A stretch of 64,000 nucleotides of DNA from Plasmopara viticola (GCA_001695595.3 MBPM02000004.1:1178001-1242000), one strand, 5' to 3'. Positions 36,270 to 46,615 are shown, counted from the first letter of the stretch. A program made the numbers and translations. The notes: a model not told the origin generated them from the letters alone.

Positions 36270-38975
36270 TTAGGACACTCTCGCCACTCTCTTCGTCCCC
36301 GTCTTGCCTTCGTCCTTCGCTTCGTCCTCCCTCCTCGTCACTGTCTCCTTCCTCTTCATCTGCGCTCGATACTTGGCATGTTCTCGCCCATATTCCGCGA
36401 TAAAATCCGCAATATACGACAGCAACACATTCAACTCTTCGTCCGTCTCCTCTTCTTCAAAGTACGCGAGAAAGTGCGCTTTGGCACTGCTCAAGGCCTC
36501 AAAGCGCCCTTGCAACGCTTGCAATTCGCCCTTTACGTCGGTACACACGCTCGTGACCGTCGTGTGGTACCCACGCAGCCTCTCGTCGTCCACTGCAGAC
36601 GCGTGGGCTTCCTGGACGAGCTTTTCCAACCCCCGTTCCAATGCCTGCTTCTCCGCCACTAACGAAGCGTACGAGACTTTACTGCACGTGGCCAGCAAGT
36701 CGAGGGCGTGGTCAAACTGCGCCAAGTGCGGCACGTCGCGCTCGATCGACTGGACGACGTACTGCAAGAACGTAATGCCGCCCACGAACGCTTTCGTCTG
36801 CGACAACTTCATCAACGACCGCAACGAAAACGCCTCGACGCCGTCGTCACTCCCACAGTTCAAGAGGTTGCCAATCTGCAAAATGTACATCAAGACTTGA
36901 CGCAGTTCCACGCTCGCACACACTTGGTCGACGCCGTCGATCACGAGATTCAACGACGCACGGAGCTCTTGGACGCGAGCCGGCAGCTCTTGTTTCAAGA
37001 GGAGACAGTTTAATTTCTCGGGCACGCGCGGCACGGCGCGGAGGGCGAGGAAGAACTGCTCGGCCGTCCCGAGCGACGCCACGTCGCCTCGAAACGCCTC
37101 GAGCGCCGCGAGTTCGCGCCGGTCTGGCCACATGTCGAGCAACGACCGGACTTGCGACGGCGACAGGACCGTCGCGTTCATGGCCAGGATTTCGTGCGGG
37201 AGCGTCGCGAACGGCACTTTGACGCGCGCCAGCGCGATGGCAATGTTCTGGGCCTTTTTCATGTCCAGCAAGTGCGTCACGACGGCCTTGGGCTTGGGCT
37301 TGTGTGCTTCGGGCGCCACGACCGCGGTCAGGTCTTTGACAAACAATTGTTCCAGCACCGCCCGACTTTCGGCCGAGATCTGGACCGCGTCCTTGGCTTG
37401 TTCCACGGCGTCGCCGCCCCAGACACTGTCGCGTCGCCGCCGGTGTTTCTTGCCTTCCCAATGCAATTTCTTGCGAATCGAATCCTTGCGCTTCAAGCGC
37501 GGGGCCGGCACGTCTTGTATCCGGCTTTCGGCCTCGGGCCCGTCGAGCGCGACGGGGTCTAACCCGGCCATCCGCATCTTTTGCTCGACAGCCCCGCGTG
37601 GCAACCCCAACCGGAGCATTTGAAAGTATTTCTGGTACTTTTCGCGATGTACCACGCGGGCGTCGCTGGCCCGCGTGGGTGGACCGTGTAACCACGCGAC
37701 GTCGACGCCGTCCATGCGCATCTTGTGCTCCACTGCGGCTTGGGGCAGCCCCATTTTCAGCATCTGGACGTACTTGCTATGCTTGGCTTCGTACTCTTGC
37801 AATTGAGTTTGGTACACCGTCTCGGCAGGGTCGACAAGAGGCGAGACTTGTGGCAGCGGCTCGTTCGGGTTGTGATCGAGAATCGACGGGTCCACGTCGT
37901 CACTCTGCATCTTGTGCTTGACGACGACGACGGGCAGGCCGACTTTAAGCATTTGAAAGTACTTTTGGTACACGGGATGCGACTTGAGTGGCACAGACTC
38001 CTCGAGTGGATCACAATCGGCACGGGTACACGTACCGGGGGCGTCGGTTTTCGTGTCGTGGGCGTGTTTTGGTGTCGAGTCCTTCCGTTGCGCGCGTAGT
38101 TCCGCGAGCACCGTGTGCGTCTCGGCGACTGCCTCGGGCCCACAGATGGCGGGACGTTCTTGGTACGGCTCGTCGTCGTCCACGTCGTCGACGGGGCGTC
38201 CACGCGCGCAATGCCCGAGCATGTCTGCGACACTGGTGTGGCGATGCAAGCCCACGGGCATGTGCCGCTGGGACAGCAGATCGAGCAAGCCCGCGCCGAA
38301 ACAATTCTCTTCGCTGTTTGCTCGCGACCGGGCAGGGGTCGAAGCGACGGAATCCACGTCCTCGGCTTCAATCTCTTCACTCAAGCGCACGTCGGCGAGA
38401 ATATCGAACGAGTCGTATCTTCGCCGAGTCTTCGTCCACGACGTTTGGTCCACCACGTCCTCGAGCTCGTCGGCCTGTTGCGTGGCGTCGAGCTCTTCTA
38501 ACGCAGCGTGTACTCGTCCACGACCGTGTATTATGCCGGGAAACTCAAGTTGATTGTCCTCCGAGGACGATAGCGACGTGACGGACGTATCCCGACTGCC
38601 GGGCTCACTGTGCCATTTAGAGTCGATGGCGTTATACTCTGTCGACTGTCCCGCCTCCGTTGGGGTACGCTTTGGACTCGTTGTGCCATTATTGTGGTCG
38701 CTGCGACTTGTTGTATGTCGAAAAAAATCTTGGACCTTTTCCCTGTCGTTCCAGTGTGCTGTAGTACTTCGGACCAGTGTCGCTGGAGCCTGGATCTGGC
38801 CAAATGGTGGGCGCTGGAAGCCATTCAAAAGCTGCAAGCTGTCGGCGCAAGCGGAGCGGCCACGTACTAAATGTGGCCGTACCACACCGGACGGTTCTGC
38901 TGGTACACTTATTGTATTGGTCGACGTGGCCCGCTTGTCAGCACCCATGAGCAAGGAGATAAAAGACGGCGCCAT
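36270..38975 (-). CDS. Formin homology 2 (FH2) protein with CCDC53-like repeats
   Basis: 901-residue protein. The N-terminal 330 residues are polar and probably disordered. Three motifs of about 25 residues follow between residues 345 and 490: YQKYFQMLKVGLPVVVVKHK, SKYVQMLKMGLPQAAVEHKM and YQKYFQMLRLGLPRGAVEQK. These resemble the short segment of CCDC53 (WASH complex). An FH2 domain follows from about 515 to 880: it starts at RKKLHWEGKK...SVWG, includes LLDMKKAQNIAIALARVKVP and the signature YILQIGNLLNCGSDDGVEAF, and ends in a charged helical tail. FH2 domains nucleate and elongate actin filaments. A proline-rich FH1 is not visible. The combination of CCDC53-like repeats with FH2 is, to my knowledge, seen in oomycete formin-like proteins. 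High GC, clean single exon. Confidence 0.88.
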   Translation of the reverse strand: MAPSFISLLMGADKRATSTNTISVPAEPSGVVRPHLVRGRSACADSLQLLNGFQRPPFGQIQAPATLVRSTTAHWNDREKVQDFFRHTTSRSDHNNGTTSPKRTPTEAGQSTEYNAIDSKWHSEPGSRDTSVTSLSSSEDNQLEFPGIIHGRGRVHAALEELDATQQADELEDVVDQTSWTKTRRRYDSFDILADVRLSEEIEAEDVDSVASTPARSRANSEENCFGAGLLDLLSQRHMPVGLHRHTSVADMLGHCARGRPVDDVDDDEPYQERPAICGPEAVAETHTVLAELRAQRKDSTPKHAHDTKTDAPGTCTRADCDPLEESVPLKSHPVYQKYFQMLKVGLPVVVVKHKMQSDDVDPSILDHNPNEPLPQVSPLVDPAETVYQTQLQEYEAKHSKYVQMLKMGLPQAAVEHKMRMDGVDVAWLHGPPTRASDARVVHREKYQKYFQMLRLGLPRGAVEQKMRMAGLDPVALDGPEAESRIQDVPAPRLKRKDSIRKKLHWEGKKHRRRRDSVWGGDAVEQAKDAVQISAESRAVLEQLFVKDLTAVVAPEAHKPKPKAVVTHLLDMKKAQNIAIALARVKVPFATLPHEILAMNATVLSPSQVRSLLDMWPDRRELAALEAFRGDVASLGTAEQFFLALRAVPRVPEKLNCLLLKQELPARVQELRASLNLVIDGVDQVCASVELRQVLMYILQIGNLLNCGSDDGVEAFSLRSLMKLSQTKAFVGGITFLQYVVQSIERDVPHLAQFDHALDLLATCSKVSYASLVAEKQALERGLEKLVQEAHASAVDDERLRGYHTTVTSVCTDVKGELQALQGRFEALSSAKAHFLAYFEEEETDEELNVLLSYIADFIAEYGREHAKYRAQMKRKETVTRREDEAKDEGKTGTKRVARVS

Positions 38976-39180
38976 TTTGGATTAAAGTAACCGCGAGGAA
39001 GTGCAAAAAAATAAACTTGAGTCTGCAAATCGAGGCTCGCGGCAAGACGACGGGCATGCAATTGCTTTCGATTGCCTGACAGACAAGGCGTGCACTCTTT
39101 TTGCGCTTTTCTGCCAAACACTTCGGCGTATATACACACGTATACAACACGTGAAGTAACGCTACTCTCGTGGTGAGGCG
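38976..39180. promoter_or_regulatory. Presumed promoter region of the FH2 gene
   Basis: About 200 bp upstream of the FH2 start, between it and a short plus-strand frame at 39181. No recognised core element can be set with confidence. Confidence 0.3.
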
Positions 39181-39306
39181 ATGTTGAAACACGCAACTCG
39201 TCTTGTTGCAGGTGCCACTGCAGCCGTGAATGCAGGAAGTGCGATGGCGGCGCAGTTCACTTGTCCTGGGACATGCCGGCAGGAATCGCTTAGAAGGGGA
39301 TATTAG
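39181..39306 (+). CDS. Short open frame, possibly the truncated 5' end of a lost gene
   Basis: 41 codons starting MLKHATRLVAGATAAVNAGS with an Ala-rich, weakly hydrophobic N-terminus, then CPGTC. It lies divergent from the FH2 gene at the edge of the GC-rich island, and the repeat mosaic starts shortly after. It could be the first exon of a conserved gene whose remainder was displaced, or chance. No family recognised. Confidence 0.3.
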   Translation: MLKHATRLVAGATAAVNAGSAMAAQFTCPGTCRQESLRRGY

Positions 39307-40564
39307 GTATCAGGAGCTGGACATTGTCCCGATCTCCATCCAGAATTGATAGAGTACCAAAGCTTTTTATGAACACGGATCAGATGCATACACCTCAAGT
39401 GTTGGTCTTCTTATTTCTTTTTCTCTCAGACTGCACACAAACAATCCGCATGTGAGGAAACACTGTGAAGCTTGTAGAAAATGGTTTAAGTCACAGTGTT
39501 TTGTACGGTTGTAGTGGTAAGAACTAGTAGCGCGCATCACGCTTGTATTTGGAGGACGTCAATTCTACTTGTTTTACTCAGTCCTGTGTAGGTGTATGTG
39601 TGTGTATTGAAAGCAATGCTATTGTGCATGTAAAAGGGCTGTCCGCACACTATACGTTAGTACGTACGCTTAGTAAGGCTCCCGAAGAATGCAGTAGAGT
39701 AAGCGCACACTGTAAATTTCCACCCCAAATCTTTCTCGGTGGATGCACAATTCTCGTAAATTGCAAATGAACTTAAAGTCTCGACGTTGAAAACGAGGCA
39801 GGAGCTAAAATGTTGATATAAAGCAGTAAGCTAGCACCGAAACAACCCTCTAGCGTAGGATGACTGTTTGACGAGCTCTATAGTCGTAGCTGTCTACCTC
39901 GTCTCACTTAGTATGTATGGCACTACGAAAGAATGCGGTCGTAAAAACATGCCAGCACCCATGGAGCGCAGTCACAATATCCGTGGCAATCGCACTCCTC
40001 TGTGATTTGTGCTTTTTCATAGAACAAAGTTGGTGCCTTTTATTGTCCTTGGATACATATATGGCAGCTGCCGCAGCCGGGGTCGCACCAGGTTGATGGT
40101 AGGACTCATGTCGAACCGAATGCAGCTTCAAGATATAAGACGGGACGCACTGTAGTCTTCAGGAATTTCGAAGAAAAGCCTTTTTACACAGCCACATCAA
40201 CGTAGAGAGAAGGGTGTCCTGTAATGTCCAAAGAGTAATAGATTGCAACACGTCCATTCGACCAGACACAATTTTGGCCGGTGAACTGCAAGCTCATAGT
40301 TGCGACTGCGTGATGGAAGCGACAGAGCGTCCCACCACGCAGGGATCAAGCTGGACGGCACCCTTCGATTGGGGGCATTTCATCATAAGTGCTTCATGTT
40401 GGTGTAATCAATATGTTCACTATGTTCAGTATTCACAGAATAAAGTGTACTACTATACAGGACGCTGTACTATCTAGAACATCATCAGGGTGGCTAGGGG
40501 TACTCTCGATCTTTTGTAGGGGTAGGCTAAGATGACGGTGTGACATAGACGAAGCGTTTGGATG

Positions 40565-40645
40565 CTGCACTTTGAGATGCGGTGAAGCTCAAGTATGTGG
40601 ACAGTGGTTCCTTGGCAAGAGTAGTTCACAATGGACTGTGCCGTG
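40565..40645 (+). pseudogene. Crinkler-like gene E remnant (unit 1)
   Basis: Only the phrase corresponding to DAVKLKYV of the copy at 51.3 kb remains before the sequence jumps to the block found at 52.2 kb in unit 3. The rest of the gene has been deleted. Confidence 0.5.
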
Positions 40646-41049
40646 GTTTGAGAAAAAAATGCACGTGACAGACTATCTCAAAGTTCACAGATCTCTATTT
40701 AGAAGTGGTTGGTCTGCATTTTTCGATGTAAATCAACCACTTCTGAACGTAGCCGAGGCGAACCAGGATTTACCATTTAAAGTAACATGAGCGTAGCAGT
40801 ATAAAAACATAGCAGTCAGCGATGATTAACCATATAGTACATGATGCACCTTTGACAAAGATGTATCATGATGTACTATGTAGGGCATCTTTGCTGTCTC
40901 TGAGGGTGTCTAGGGGTACGCTCGTTGCTTTTTACAAAATAGCGGACGATAAGCGGATTGTTTAGTGTACCGGTAATGGGCATCTTGAGACGAGACAATG
41001 AAAAAAACACTAGCACAGCTTTCTTTGCGATTTATCCTCTGCGCGGAAC

Positions 41050-41804
41050 ATGGCGGTCAAGCGGATAATTGGCGTCCTCAATAAGCTTGATTGGGAGACA
41101 CTCGAAGCTACGTTGCTCTCGACTGAGCGCGATGACGCAGATCCTGGAGTTAAAGCTTGCGAAGCCTCATTCGACGACTGAGAGAGATATGTCAAGTCGG
41201 AGAATCAAGCAGTGGTGTCCAGAGCGATGGCATTTGAAGATGGACGAATCTACATTGTCGAAGTTCCATCTGGCGTTCATGAAGGCTTTTGTGAATTTCT
41301 CAATGTGGAGATACTGAGCGCCACTGAAATGCGCTTCAAACATTTGATGTCGCGTGGATCGAGCTGCGTTGAAGTCTCCGAAAGCTCGAATCCGATTGCA
41401 GTTTTGGTCCTGCTCTTGGTTTTGGTGCTATTCGTCCCAGTGGTATAACGTGGATTAACTACCACACGTTGAAGGTGGAAGTGGGCGTCTTACGAGAAAA
41501 TCCGTATTTATGTCGGAAGGCAAATTAATGGAGGCAATTCCCCGGCGTTCAATACATTCTTTGCATTCGTCTATCACCCACACTACGGGTCCGCAAGTAC
41601 AGGCTCTTCACGGTAAACAATCGAGCAAATCCACTTCCGCCGATTATTCCGAGACCGATCGTCAACCCTACAATTGTGGCTTATGATTCGCGCCATTTAT
41701 TAGGCCTCGTTGGTCGAGGTTGCACTCCCCAAGAGTTTGCTCGGCCAAATGTGGTGATCACTTTATTTTGGCTTGAAAAGAGACTTAATGAGGAAAACCA
41801 GTGA
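41050..41804 (+). pseudogene. Gene A, copy 1: possible PD-(D/E)XK-like protein
   Basis: First of three copies (others 47775-48501 minus and 52556-53267 plus). The conserved frame starts MAVKRIIGVLNKLDWE-like, continues with ...ASFDDWERYVKSENQALV and IYIVEVPSGVHEGFCEFLNV, and ends LLGLVGRGCTPQEFARPNVV then ...EKRLNEENQ before a TGA at 41802. Frameshifts and stops interrupt this copy (near 41180 and 41445). Middle blocks shared by the copies resemble 'DYSVGPAPG', 'LKVEVGV' and 'GVEYVLCIRLSP'. That order is reminiscent of Uma2-type PD-(D/E)XK nucleases, but this is inference. No signal peptide. About 240 codons if intact. Confidence 0.5.
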
Positions 41805-41929
41805 AGTCGATGCGAACTTATTCTCACCTTGGCTTAGTACTTCGATGAGTTACTCTTTGTATAATTTACTGAGCAGAGTCAGTCTATACCTCAATAACAA
41901 ACTTTAAACCGGTATTCAATGAAATGGTC

Positions 41930-42320
41930 AGATACAGAGGCCCCAATATTCGCTACAATGGCCAAGATACGGAGGCATTGAAATCGAACGAGTCAACAGA
42001 GTCTCTACCTTCCACTCGATGACAGCTGACCAGAGTAACTCCGGATACAAGAGGCAGCATAAGTCACTGAGTCTTCACTTTTTGAAACTTTCTCTTACTT
42101 AATAATACTCACTGCTATATCATGTATGCCCTCTTATCATACCATCTTCTCAATATAAAATAGATATATTGATGAAAGTGGTAACTCTGGTTTATCAGTA
42201 TAAAAGAGGTCGGTTCATTATGACCTGGAGAATAAATACACATGATGATGTAATGCGCTGATGAGACACCATAGTGCTGACTCAGCCGTGACTCACTCGA
42301 AATCGACATCGAGAGAAACA
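41930..42320. repeat. Terminal segment of repeat unit 1 (right end)
   Basis: About 390 bp homologous to 53400-53780 (same orientation), 60850-61230 (same orientation) and the reverse complement of 43675-44050. The outer part is rich in 'GTGACTCAG'-type words and ends at TCGAAATCGACATCGAGAG. Confidence 0.75.
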
Positions 42321-42329
42321 CTCGAGCGA

Positions 42330-43120
42330 GAATACTATAATGTGGCTTTTTCGGCCTCGTCGAAATCGACATCATAAAAAATGATGATGATCTTTGCGCA
42401 ACTTCGCATGCGGTGCTGTTTACACCATGCACACTTTGGCCGGAGAAGTTTTTTGCTGATGCGATTATAGTCTTCCAGGGTAATTCTTGACTTTTGGACT
42501 TGTAGAGAGCGGTAATCATCGTCGATCTGACTCGGCTATGGTTTATGTAAGCCTATATAGTAAACACCCATTGCGTGCCCTGCGTATATTACAACAAAAG
42601 ATGATGAGACCATCACCCGGTATTTACAGCAGCCGACACCTACCACGATGAGCTATCTATATTCAAATGAATGCTCCCGGTAGAGCAACTGATCGACCCT
42701 CAAAGCCAAATACACTTTGATGTGGATCGTATATTATAAAAAAGCTTTTCCCTAGTCAAGCCCTTTACAGATATCCCGTCGTTAGTATCGTAATCACCGA
42801 TTACATTATAATCCAAATTTGTGAGCCCAATCTACATTTCCATATTGTAGAAAATAAAGCTACAAGACACAATATTGTCCATAGTGGTCAAAAGGTGGCT
42901 TTTGTATCTGAATTTCATGATAAGAATAATCATTTGGTATCACACGAGGCCTAAGTAAGCCGAGGGGATCGAAAAACGCCTTATGCTTGTTTGATAGTGC
43001 TAATTAATAATTGCTGCCTATCTGAGGCGTTTTCATGTTCATAATATGACAAGCTTTACTTCTTTGTTAATGCTGCTTGAGATCAGTTTTTTCTATTTTG
43101 ACGCCAAGAAAAATTAGCAA
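42330..43120. pseudogene. Viral fragment homologous to 61.25-62.4 kb
   Basis: After the unit 1 terminus the sequence matches that found after the terminus at 61.25 kb. Shared pieces include a minus-strand frame with IDDDYRSLQ and TLEDYNRIS (IDDDIYSLP and TLDDYDRIM at 61.6 kb), plus-strand YHDELSIF and LIDPQSQIHFD, and VSRGDRKTPYACL (VSREDRSTPYACL at 62.2 kb). All frames are broken. It ends before the capsid-like gene, so it is a truncated second viral copy. Confidence 0.7.
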
Positions 43121-43501
43121 ATTTTATAAGTTGATCATCCTTCGTCCCCGCATATTTCTTTATCAGAAGCAAGTCTACACTACCCTTCGTTGCTCGAAAT
43201 GAATTAATATAATTTATATGACTAGGGCTATGTTAATATATTTTACATATCCTTCCCTAAAGATCAGCATCATTTTTTTCGAAAAACAATAATTGTGGTA
43301 AGCACATTATAAAGGCAATTTTATGCATCCCACATCTAAATTTTGCCAGCAAATTGCTGCTTTTTGACATTTAAACCCGTCCCAGGTTTCAAGCGCTGTT
43401 ATTTATACGAGTGTCAAGTTATAAGCTACTTTGGGCTCGATGTAGTACCTTAAAACAATGGTTGGTGGTAAATGTGAGATCAATAATTGGCAGCGCAAAA
43501 G
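43121..43501. other. Spacer between viral fragment and tRNA-like sequence
   Basis: AT-rich, no supported gene. Its right part follows the 3' end of the tRNA-like sequence and could be the body of a tRNA-derived SINE. Confidence 0.35.
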
Positions 43502-43572
43502 TGCGTCGTCCGGAAATCGAACCTGGGGCAACTCGTTGGCAACGAGATATATCGTCACTAAGCCAACAGTGT
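43502..43572 (-). pseudogene. tRNA-Gly(GCC)-like pseudogene or SINE head
   Basis: The minus strand contains TTGGCTTAGTGACG (A-box region), an anticodon arm CTCGTTGCCAACGAG with GCC in the loop, GGTTCGATTTCC (B box) and the 3' acceptor strand ACGACGCA. This closely follows eukaryotic tRNA-Gly(GCC). The 5' acceptor strand (ACACTGT) does not pair, the T stem has mismatches and the D-loop side is altered, so it is not a functional tRNA gene. It may be the head of a tRNA-derived SINE or a remnant at an old integration site. It ends about 100 bp from the left terminus of repeat unit 2. Confidence 0.65.
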
Positions 43573-43674
43573 TTGCTCCGATCAATGAATTACTCTGCAG
43601 CCTTAGCAATTTGCACTGTTCAACAACAACGCAGAAGGCAATAATATGCATCAATTTCGAGAGATGTCGATTTC

Positions 43675-44050
43675 GAATTAGTCACGGCTAAGACACCATG
43701 ACTCACGACTGCGTCAGCACTATGGTGTCTTATCAACGCACTCATTTTTATGTCTAAAGATCCTTTAACTTAATGTTAATTGACTGATATACCAGAGTCA
43801 CCACTTTTATCAATACCAATATAATAAAATAATAAGGATGGTATGATGGAGGACATACATGATATAGTAGCGTCTGTAAATTAGTGGGAAGAGGTTGCAA
43901 AAAGTGGTAACTCGGTGACTCATGCTGACTCTTATATCTAGTACTCTGGCTGCCTGACATTGAGTGGAAGGTGGTGACTCAGCGGTACCTCATTTAAATT
44001 CAGTGCCTACAACTTGTGGAGACCGGTTTTGTTCTTGTCACTTATATACT
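43675..44050. repeat. Terminal segment of repeat unit 2 (left end)
   Basis: Reverse complement of the termini at 41930-42320, 53400-53780 and 60850-61230. The outer edge is GTCGATTTCGA. Beyond it (leftwards) the similarity with the other termini fades quickly, marking the element boundary. Confidence 0.75.
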
Positions 44051-44241
44051 GGTTCTGCTCGTTTTTCGTCTAGTTGATTGAATTCTTTAAAAGAACGTTT
44101 CCTCCTACAAGAGAATTCGCGTTTTTTTCTTTCTTCACTTCCGAGACAGGGATGGCAAGTCGCGAGAGATAACTGCCGTCAAAGTACGAGCCCGAAGATT
44201 GGCGACAAGAAGGACGAAAGAAAGCGAAGAAGCGAGAAAGG

Positions 44242-44803
44242 ATGGATCTGTCATTGGTGATGTCGTATGCGGACGCTGCCCCTCAGGTAGTAGACATTGT
44301 GTTGTGTAATTAACCAAGGACCGCCTCACATGGTCATGTGCTTTCATATGTAGTTGGCGGAAACGCTATCGCACGTCAATATTACTGAAGACCATCCGGC
44401 TATCGTCCTGAATTGGAATCTTGAGGCATTGCAAGAGTTTGTCGCGAGGGCAATTGTTATTGATGGTGGTCCTGATCCACCCGCGAGACCAGGATGGCTC
44501 AGGACCTTTCCTCCAACTATAGCCTCGCTGACGGATGATATTGTGACGTTTCTTGAACAAGTGGCGGGTGGTTGATTCGGGATTGTTGTGCTTGCCCCGA
44601 ACAACATGAATCAATTTGCCGATGTCTGGGAGCGGATCGGCTTTCTCGAACGCGACCTATTCATGCAAGCAAGTTTTGCTGCAGCGCCACCAAACCAGCG
44701 CCTTGCTCGGACCGGCTATCTAGTGGACAATCGCAGGGTGCTGCAACCACTCGATCGAGCACGTGTTCCCCCACCTCCGCCACTACGCCAGATCTTTGCA
44801 TGA
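44242..44803 (+). pseudogene. Gene B, copy 1: unknown protein with conserved intron
   Basis: One of four copies. Exon 1 (44242-44286) encodes MDLSLVMSYADAAPQ. A 67-nt GT-AG intron (44287-44353) follows. Exon 2 continues LAETLSHVNITEDHPAIVLN and so on. In this copy a TGA after EQVAGG (44573-44575) interrupts the frame, but the same frame resumes with ADVWERIGFLERDLFMQASF and ends RQIFA at 44803. No signal peptide, membrane segment or known domain is seen. A basic upstream stretch (KYEPE-WRQEGRKKAKKRA type) is in frame with exon 1 in other copies, so the true start may lie further upstream. Confidence 0.6.
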
Positions 44804-44809
44804 TGATGG

Positions 44810-45461
44810 TGTTTCGTTAATGATTTCATCGCATAAGATGCGCTTTATTTATGTGAAAATTCGGAAGCTTTTTCTCGTCTGCTCTTTGTCCACTTTTCTT
44901 TCGCATCTAAGATCATCAAGAGTACCCCCTAAACACTCTCAGAGATAGCGATGATATGCCATGTAGTACCGAACACTACTCGTTAGTAGGTTCGCTCAGT
45001 AGGCTACCGGAGGATGCAGTAGAGCAAGTGCACACTGTAAATCCCCATCCTATCTCTTTGGTGGAAGCGTAATTTTCATAACTTGCAGATAAATTTGAAG
45101 TCTTGACGCTAAAAACTTTATCTAAAATGTTGACTCAAAGCAGTAAGACGCAAAGGGCTGGTACCAAAACAATTCTTTAGCGTAGGATGACCGTTTGACA
45201 AGCTCTATAATCGTAGCTGTCTACCTATTTTAGCTTCTTTTGGCACTACGAAATGATGCGGTTGGATAAGCATGCCAGCAACCATGTAGCGCAATCACAA
45301 CATCAGTGGCAACCGCACTCCTGTATGATTTGTGCTGTTTTCTTGAGCAAAGTTGGTGCTTTCCACACCAATAATTGTCCTTGGATATAGCAGCTGTCGC
45401 AGTGGTAGGACTAAAAGCATGCTTTGTCGACCTTCAATATAAGAAATGGGACGCACTGTAG
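44810..45461 (+). repeat. Non-coding block of repeat unit 2
   Basis: Homologous to 39640-40150 and 50210-50830. Short minus-strand frames occur in two of the copies (MKLHSVRHESY, MKLHSARHESY) but diverge soon after, so a conserved protein is not supported. Confidence 0.6.
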
Positions 45462-46615
45462 TAATGTAATGTATTATGTTATCGCGTTGCCAAGGTATGC
45501 ACGTGCTAGGCTCAGTCTGGCTAGTCCACGGCATAGAGTGGTGTCCGCATACGTCGGGTCTCGTTCGGCGAACAGTACATCCAGCACCGAGGTCGTGAGG
45601 GTCTTCCATTTCTTTCGGTCATGTGCAAGGGTACGTACCACTTCGAGGTCTTGTGCTATCCGGAATCGAAAGCCGGAGCCACGGGAAACAAGGTTGTGGT
45701 CGAGTGTTGAGGGAAGCGTGGTGCGGGGACGTCCGCGCCATTTTGCTGCGGTGGAGAAGAAGTAGGCACGCATCTGGAGGTTCAGCTGGAATGTCGGGAT
45801 TGCGGCGAAGTACATGGCCAAACAGGCGCCAGCGAGCTTGTGTCAGTCGTAGTCTCAGCGGCCGCTCATCACAGAGGTCGTAGAGTCCTGCATTCGAAAT
45901 GTGTCGGGAGTAGCGATAGCCAAGAGCGTAGCGAAGCTGGCGGCGATAAAAACTCTCGAGGCCGTGGAACTCTGACTTGGTAAGAGCCCAAGTGGCGCAG
46001 TTGTACAGCAGAATCGGTAGAACGTAGGTGTTGTACAGTCGAATGCGGGTCTTGGGTGAGATGAGCGTGGGGCGGAGCCAGACGGACCAGAGGCGGTGGA
46101 GTGCGAGGGTGGCCAGGGACTTGCGTCGGGATAGATCTTCAATATCACCGAGGAGTGTTCCGAGCTTCTTAGTGTGGCGCCAGATTTCTTCTCGGGATCG
46201 GGCGTGTCGAGTGGCGCCCGACGGGTTGCAGTGGCGGCGGATTTCGGTGACTTCGGTCTTGGCTTGGTTTTTTTTTTTTTTTCAGAGTTAGAAGGACGTC
46301 ATCAATGCGGTGCTCACCTCTATCGTAGATCTTGGTTTCTCGGAGGCCAAGGATATCGACGCGGTAGCGCCGGAATTCTTCGGGGTGTGTTTCGTGCTTC
46401 TTGCGCTTCGAACCTAGAGAATTCACATTAAAGGAGCCAATCCGGATGCGATTGGCGCGGATAAGGACGTGGAAGGGGGTTTGGCCTGGTGTTGGAGACC
46501 GTCGCGTCGAGGGTGAGACTCGTTAGAGACCTGCAGATGCCCGAGAGCACCTGCCCGAAGTGCGCGAGCATTTAGCCCCCGCGCTTGGAAGGAGGGCGTC
46601 ACCCCGACCTTTTCC
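45462..46615 (-). mobile_element. Internally deleted LINE inserted in repeat unit 2
   Basis: Minus strand. The 5' part carries an apurinic endonuclease-like start (...NSLGSKRKKHE, YRVDILGLRETKIYDRGEHR). After an A-run the sequence jumps to the C-terminal region past the reverse transcriptase core: LYNCATWALTKSE, RLFGHVLRRNP, then AKWRGRPRTTLPSTLDH and the 3' end shared with the short derivatives at 4.9 and 6.8 kb. The palm motifs of the reverse transcriptase are missing. Comparison with unit 1 shows about 200 bp of unit sequence replaced at the insertion point, so the LINE arrived after the unit. Confidence 0.75.

Larger units (their letters stand above)
39640..42330 (+). repeat. Repeat unit 1 (5'-truncated, internally deleted)
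   Basis: Homologous in order and orientation to 50340-53780. It holds a non-coding block (39640-40200), a second block (40200-40550), a remnant of gene E joined directly to sequence that lies about 0.9 kb further on in unit 3, then gene A and the right terminal segment. Gene B and the left terminus are missing. The internal join near 40.60 kb shows a deletion relative to unit 3. Confidence 0.7.

Noticed and set aside
37132..38985. Long plus-strand open frames opposite the FH2 gene (163, 189, 197 and 143 codons)
   Set aside because: They lie antisense to a high-GC real gene with strong domain evidence and have no recognisable motif.
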